Source of the DNA: Verrucomicrobiota bacterium
GTDB taxonomy: Bacteria > Verrucomicrobiota > Lentisphaeria > Victivallales > Victivallaceae
Direction of reading: 5' to 3'
Length of the DNA stretch: 5,962 nt
Assembly: GCA_023459755.1 (NCBI GenBank)
Contig: JAEWSS010000082.1
Location: 1-5,962 of the forward strand
This document shows, in pieces, positions 5,103 to 5,962 of the stretch; position 1 is the first letter of the stretch, and the number at the start of each line of letters is the position of its first letter. The position numbers and the translations under genes are program-made. Below the pieces are notes generated by a model, which saw nothing but the letters and a program-made list of their open reading frames with translations, had not been told where the DNA came from and ran no database searches.

Positions 5103-5962
5103 AACCGGCGTTGTGGATCGTCATCGGGTCGGCGGCAGTGCTGATTGCGACAATAGCCGTGATCGTGCTGGCGGTAAGCTGTCGGGACGAAGACGAAAAA
5201 CCGTCGTTCGCCCGCGTTCACCTGGCACTGAGCGACCCTGACCCGCAGGTCGGACTTGCGGAACTTGAACATTATCTTGAACGCAATCCCGATTCGGCAC
5301 AGGCGCATCTTCTGCTCGCCACGCTGTACGACGAACGGTTGAACCGTCCGCTCGACGCCATCGCGGAATACCGCCTCTACCAGAAAAACGCCCCGACCGC
5401 AAACCGCGCGGAAATCGAGCGCTGGATAACCGCCGCCCGCAAAAGATGCTATATTGAATGGAGTTCGGAATTCGCCGACGCCGAAGACTCCGCACTGCGC
5501 CGTGAACTGCTGAAACTGCAAAACGAAAACCGGGAACTGCGCTGGCAGCTGGGCGAATTTGAACGCTTCATCGCGGAACCGCTTCCCGGCGCCCCCGCCG
5601 CCGCCCCCCGGCCAAACGACACGCCCCCGCCGCCATCGGCGCCGACAACGAACGACACACCGCAAACCGCAGTGCAAAACAAATCTTCGTCCGCCACCGG
5701 CAGCGGCGTCTACGAAGTTCAATCCGGCGACAATCTTCAGAAAATCTCCAAAAAACTTTACGGCACGTCAAAATTTTACAAACTGCTCTATGAATGCAAC
5801 CGCGACACCATGAAGTCTCCCAACTCGCTGCACGCCGGTCAAAAACTGAAACTGCCCGCGCCGGAGGCGCTGAAATCGGCCGGAGGCGGTGCCAAAAAAC
5901 AGGCCGCGGCTCCGCAGGTTGCGGCGGTCGGCACAAAACTGCCGCCGATCCCGCCGTTGACC
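5099..5962 (+). CDS. Membrane-anchored TPR-like / coiled-coil / LysM protein (3' end outside window)
   Basis: This open frame runs from an ATG overlapping the rsmE stop (ATGA) to the window edge, 288 codons without a stop. Residues 5-27 are a continuous hydrophobic segment after MKPA, ending in AVSC. It is either a signal anchor or a lipoprotein signal with Cys28 as the lipid site, though Ala rather than Leu/Val/Ile at -3 makes the lipobox imperfect. Residues about 52-98 resemble a TPR-type helix pair (LAELEHYLERNP, then AQAHLLLATLY and AIAEYRLY). Residues 130-160 form a charged, leucine-spaced coiled coil. Residues 161-195 are a Pro/Ala/Thr linker. Residues 203-252 are a LysM domain: VYEVQSGDNLQKISKKLYG, then NSLHAGQKLKLP. 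LysM binds N-acetylglucosamine-containing glycans, usually peptidoglycan, so the protein probably acts in the envelope outside the inner membrane. After it comes another Ala/Lys/Pro-rich stretch, so more domains may follow. Specific function is unknown; I do not recognise a named gene. Confidence 0.85.
   Translation, partial: MKPALWIVIGSAAVLIATIAVIVLAVSCRDEDEKPSFARVHLALSDPDPQVGLAELEHYLERNPDSAQAHLLLATLYDERLNRPLDAIAEYRLYQKNAPTANRAEIERWITAARKRCYIEWSSEFADAEDSALRRELLKLQNENRELRWQLGEFERFIAEPLPGAPAAAPRPNDTPPPPSAPTTNDTPQTAVQNKSSSATGSGVYEVQSGDNLQKISKKLYGTSKFYKLLYECNRDTMKSPNSLHAGQKLKLPAPEALKSAGGGAKKQAAAPQVAAVGTKLPPIPPLT

Noticed and set aside
5583..5645. Repeated GCC/CCG/CCC triplets resembling a tandem repeat
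   Set aside because: They are in frame and encode the Pro/Ala/Thr linker of the LysM protein; no exact repeat unit is maintained.
4829..5722. 297-codon minus-strand open frame opposite rsmE and the LysM gene
   Set aside because: The translation is low-complexity and without domains. The plus strand carries rsmE and the LysM protein with overlapping starts and good ribosome binding sites.

Overview
The window is a chromosomal, housekeeping-type segment of a GC-rich bacterium. Two gene clusters point away from each other, out of an AT-rich intergenic gap at 3076-3207. The minus-strand cluster is pyrR-pyrB-pyrC followed by the start of a HemW-like radical SAM gene that runs off the left edge. 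The plus-strand cluster is a secreted CE7-type (acetylxylan esterase-like) hydrolase, then rsmE, then a membrane-anchored or lipoprotein-like LysM protein that runs off the right edge.

Organism: a diderm bacterium is suggested by good Shine-Dalgarno sequences, a Sec-type signal peptide on the esterase, and a LysM protein with an N-terminal membrane segment. A PyrR-containing pyr cluster beside a secreted CE7-like esterase would fit the Planctomycetes/Verrucomicrobia/Lentisphaerae group. That is an impression from gene style, not a demonstrated placement.

Left cluster (minus strand, 3075 down to 1): PyrR (UMP-sensing regulator/uracil phosphoribosyltransferase), PyrB (aspartate carbamoyltransferase) and PyrC (class I dihydroorotase) cover steps 2 and 3 of de novo pyrimidine synthesis plus their regulator. 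pyrB and pyrC overlap by ATGA, and the HemW-like gene starts three bases after the pyrC stop, so all four are probably one transcript. A sigma70-like promoter (TTGTCA, 17 bp, TATCTT) lies so close to pyrR that the predicted leader is only about 17 nt, too short for a classical PyrR attenuator.

Right cluster (plus strand, 3208 to 5962): an extended -10 promoter precedes the esterase. Its stop overlaps the rsmE start (TAATG), and the rsmE stop overlaps the LysM gene start (ATGA), so the three are probably translationally coupled. The functional logic is loose: a carbohydrate-type esterase, a 16S rRNA methyltransferase and a cell-envelope protein.

No RNA gene, CRISPR array, mobile element, attachment site or convincing intrinsic terminator was seen. 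I see no clear evidence of a new multi-gene system. The points most worth a second look are the leader-less PyrR operon, the CE7-like esterase lacking the family's RGQ motif, and the altered signature residues in PyrR and RsmE.
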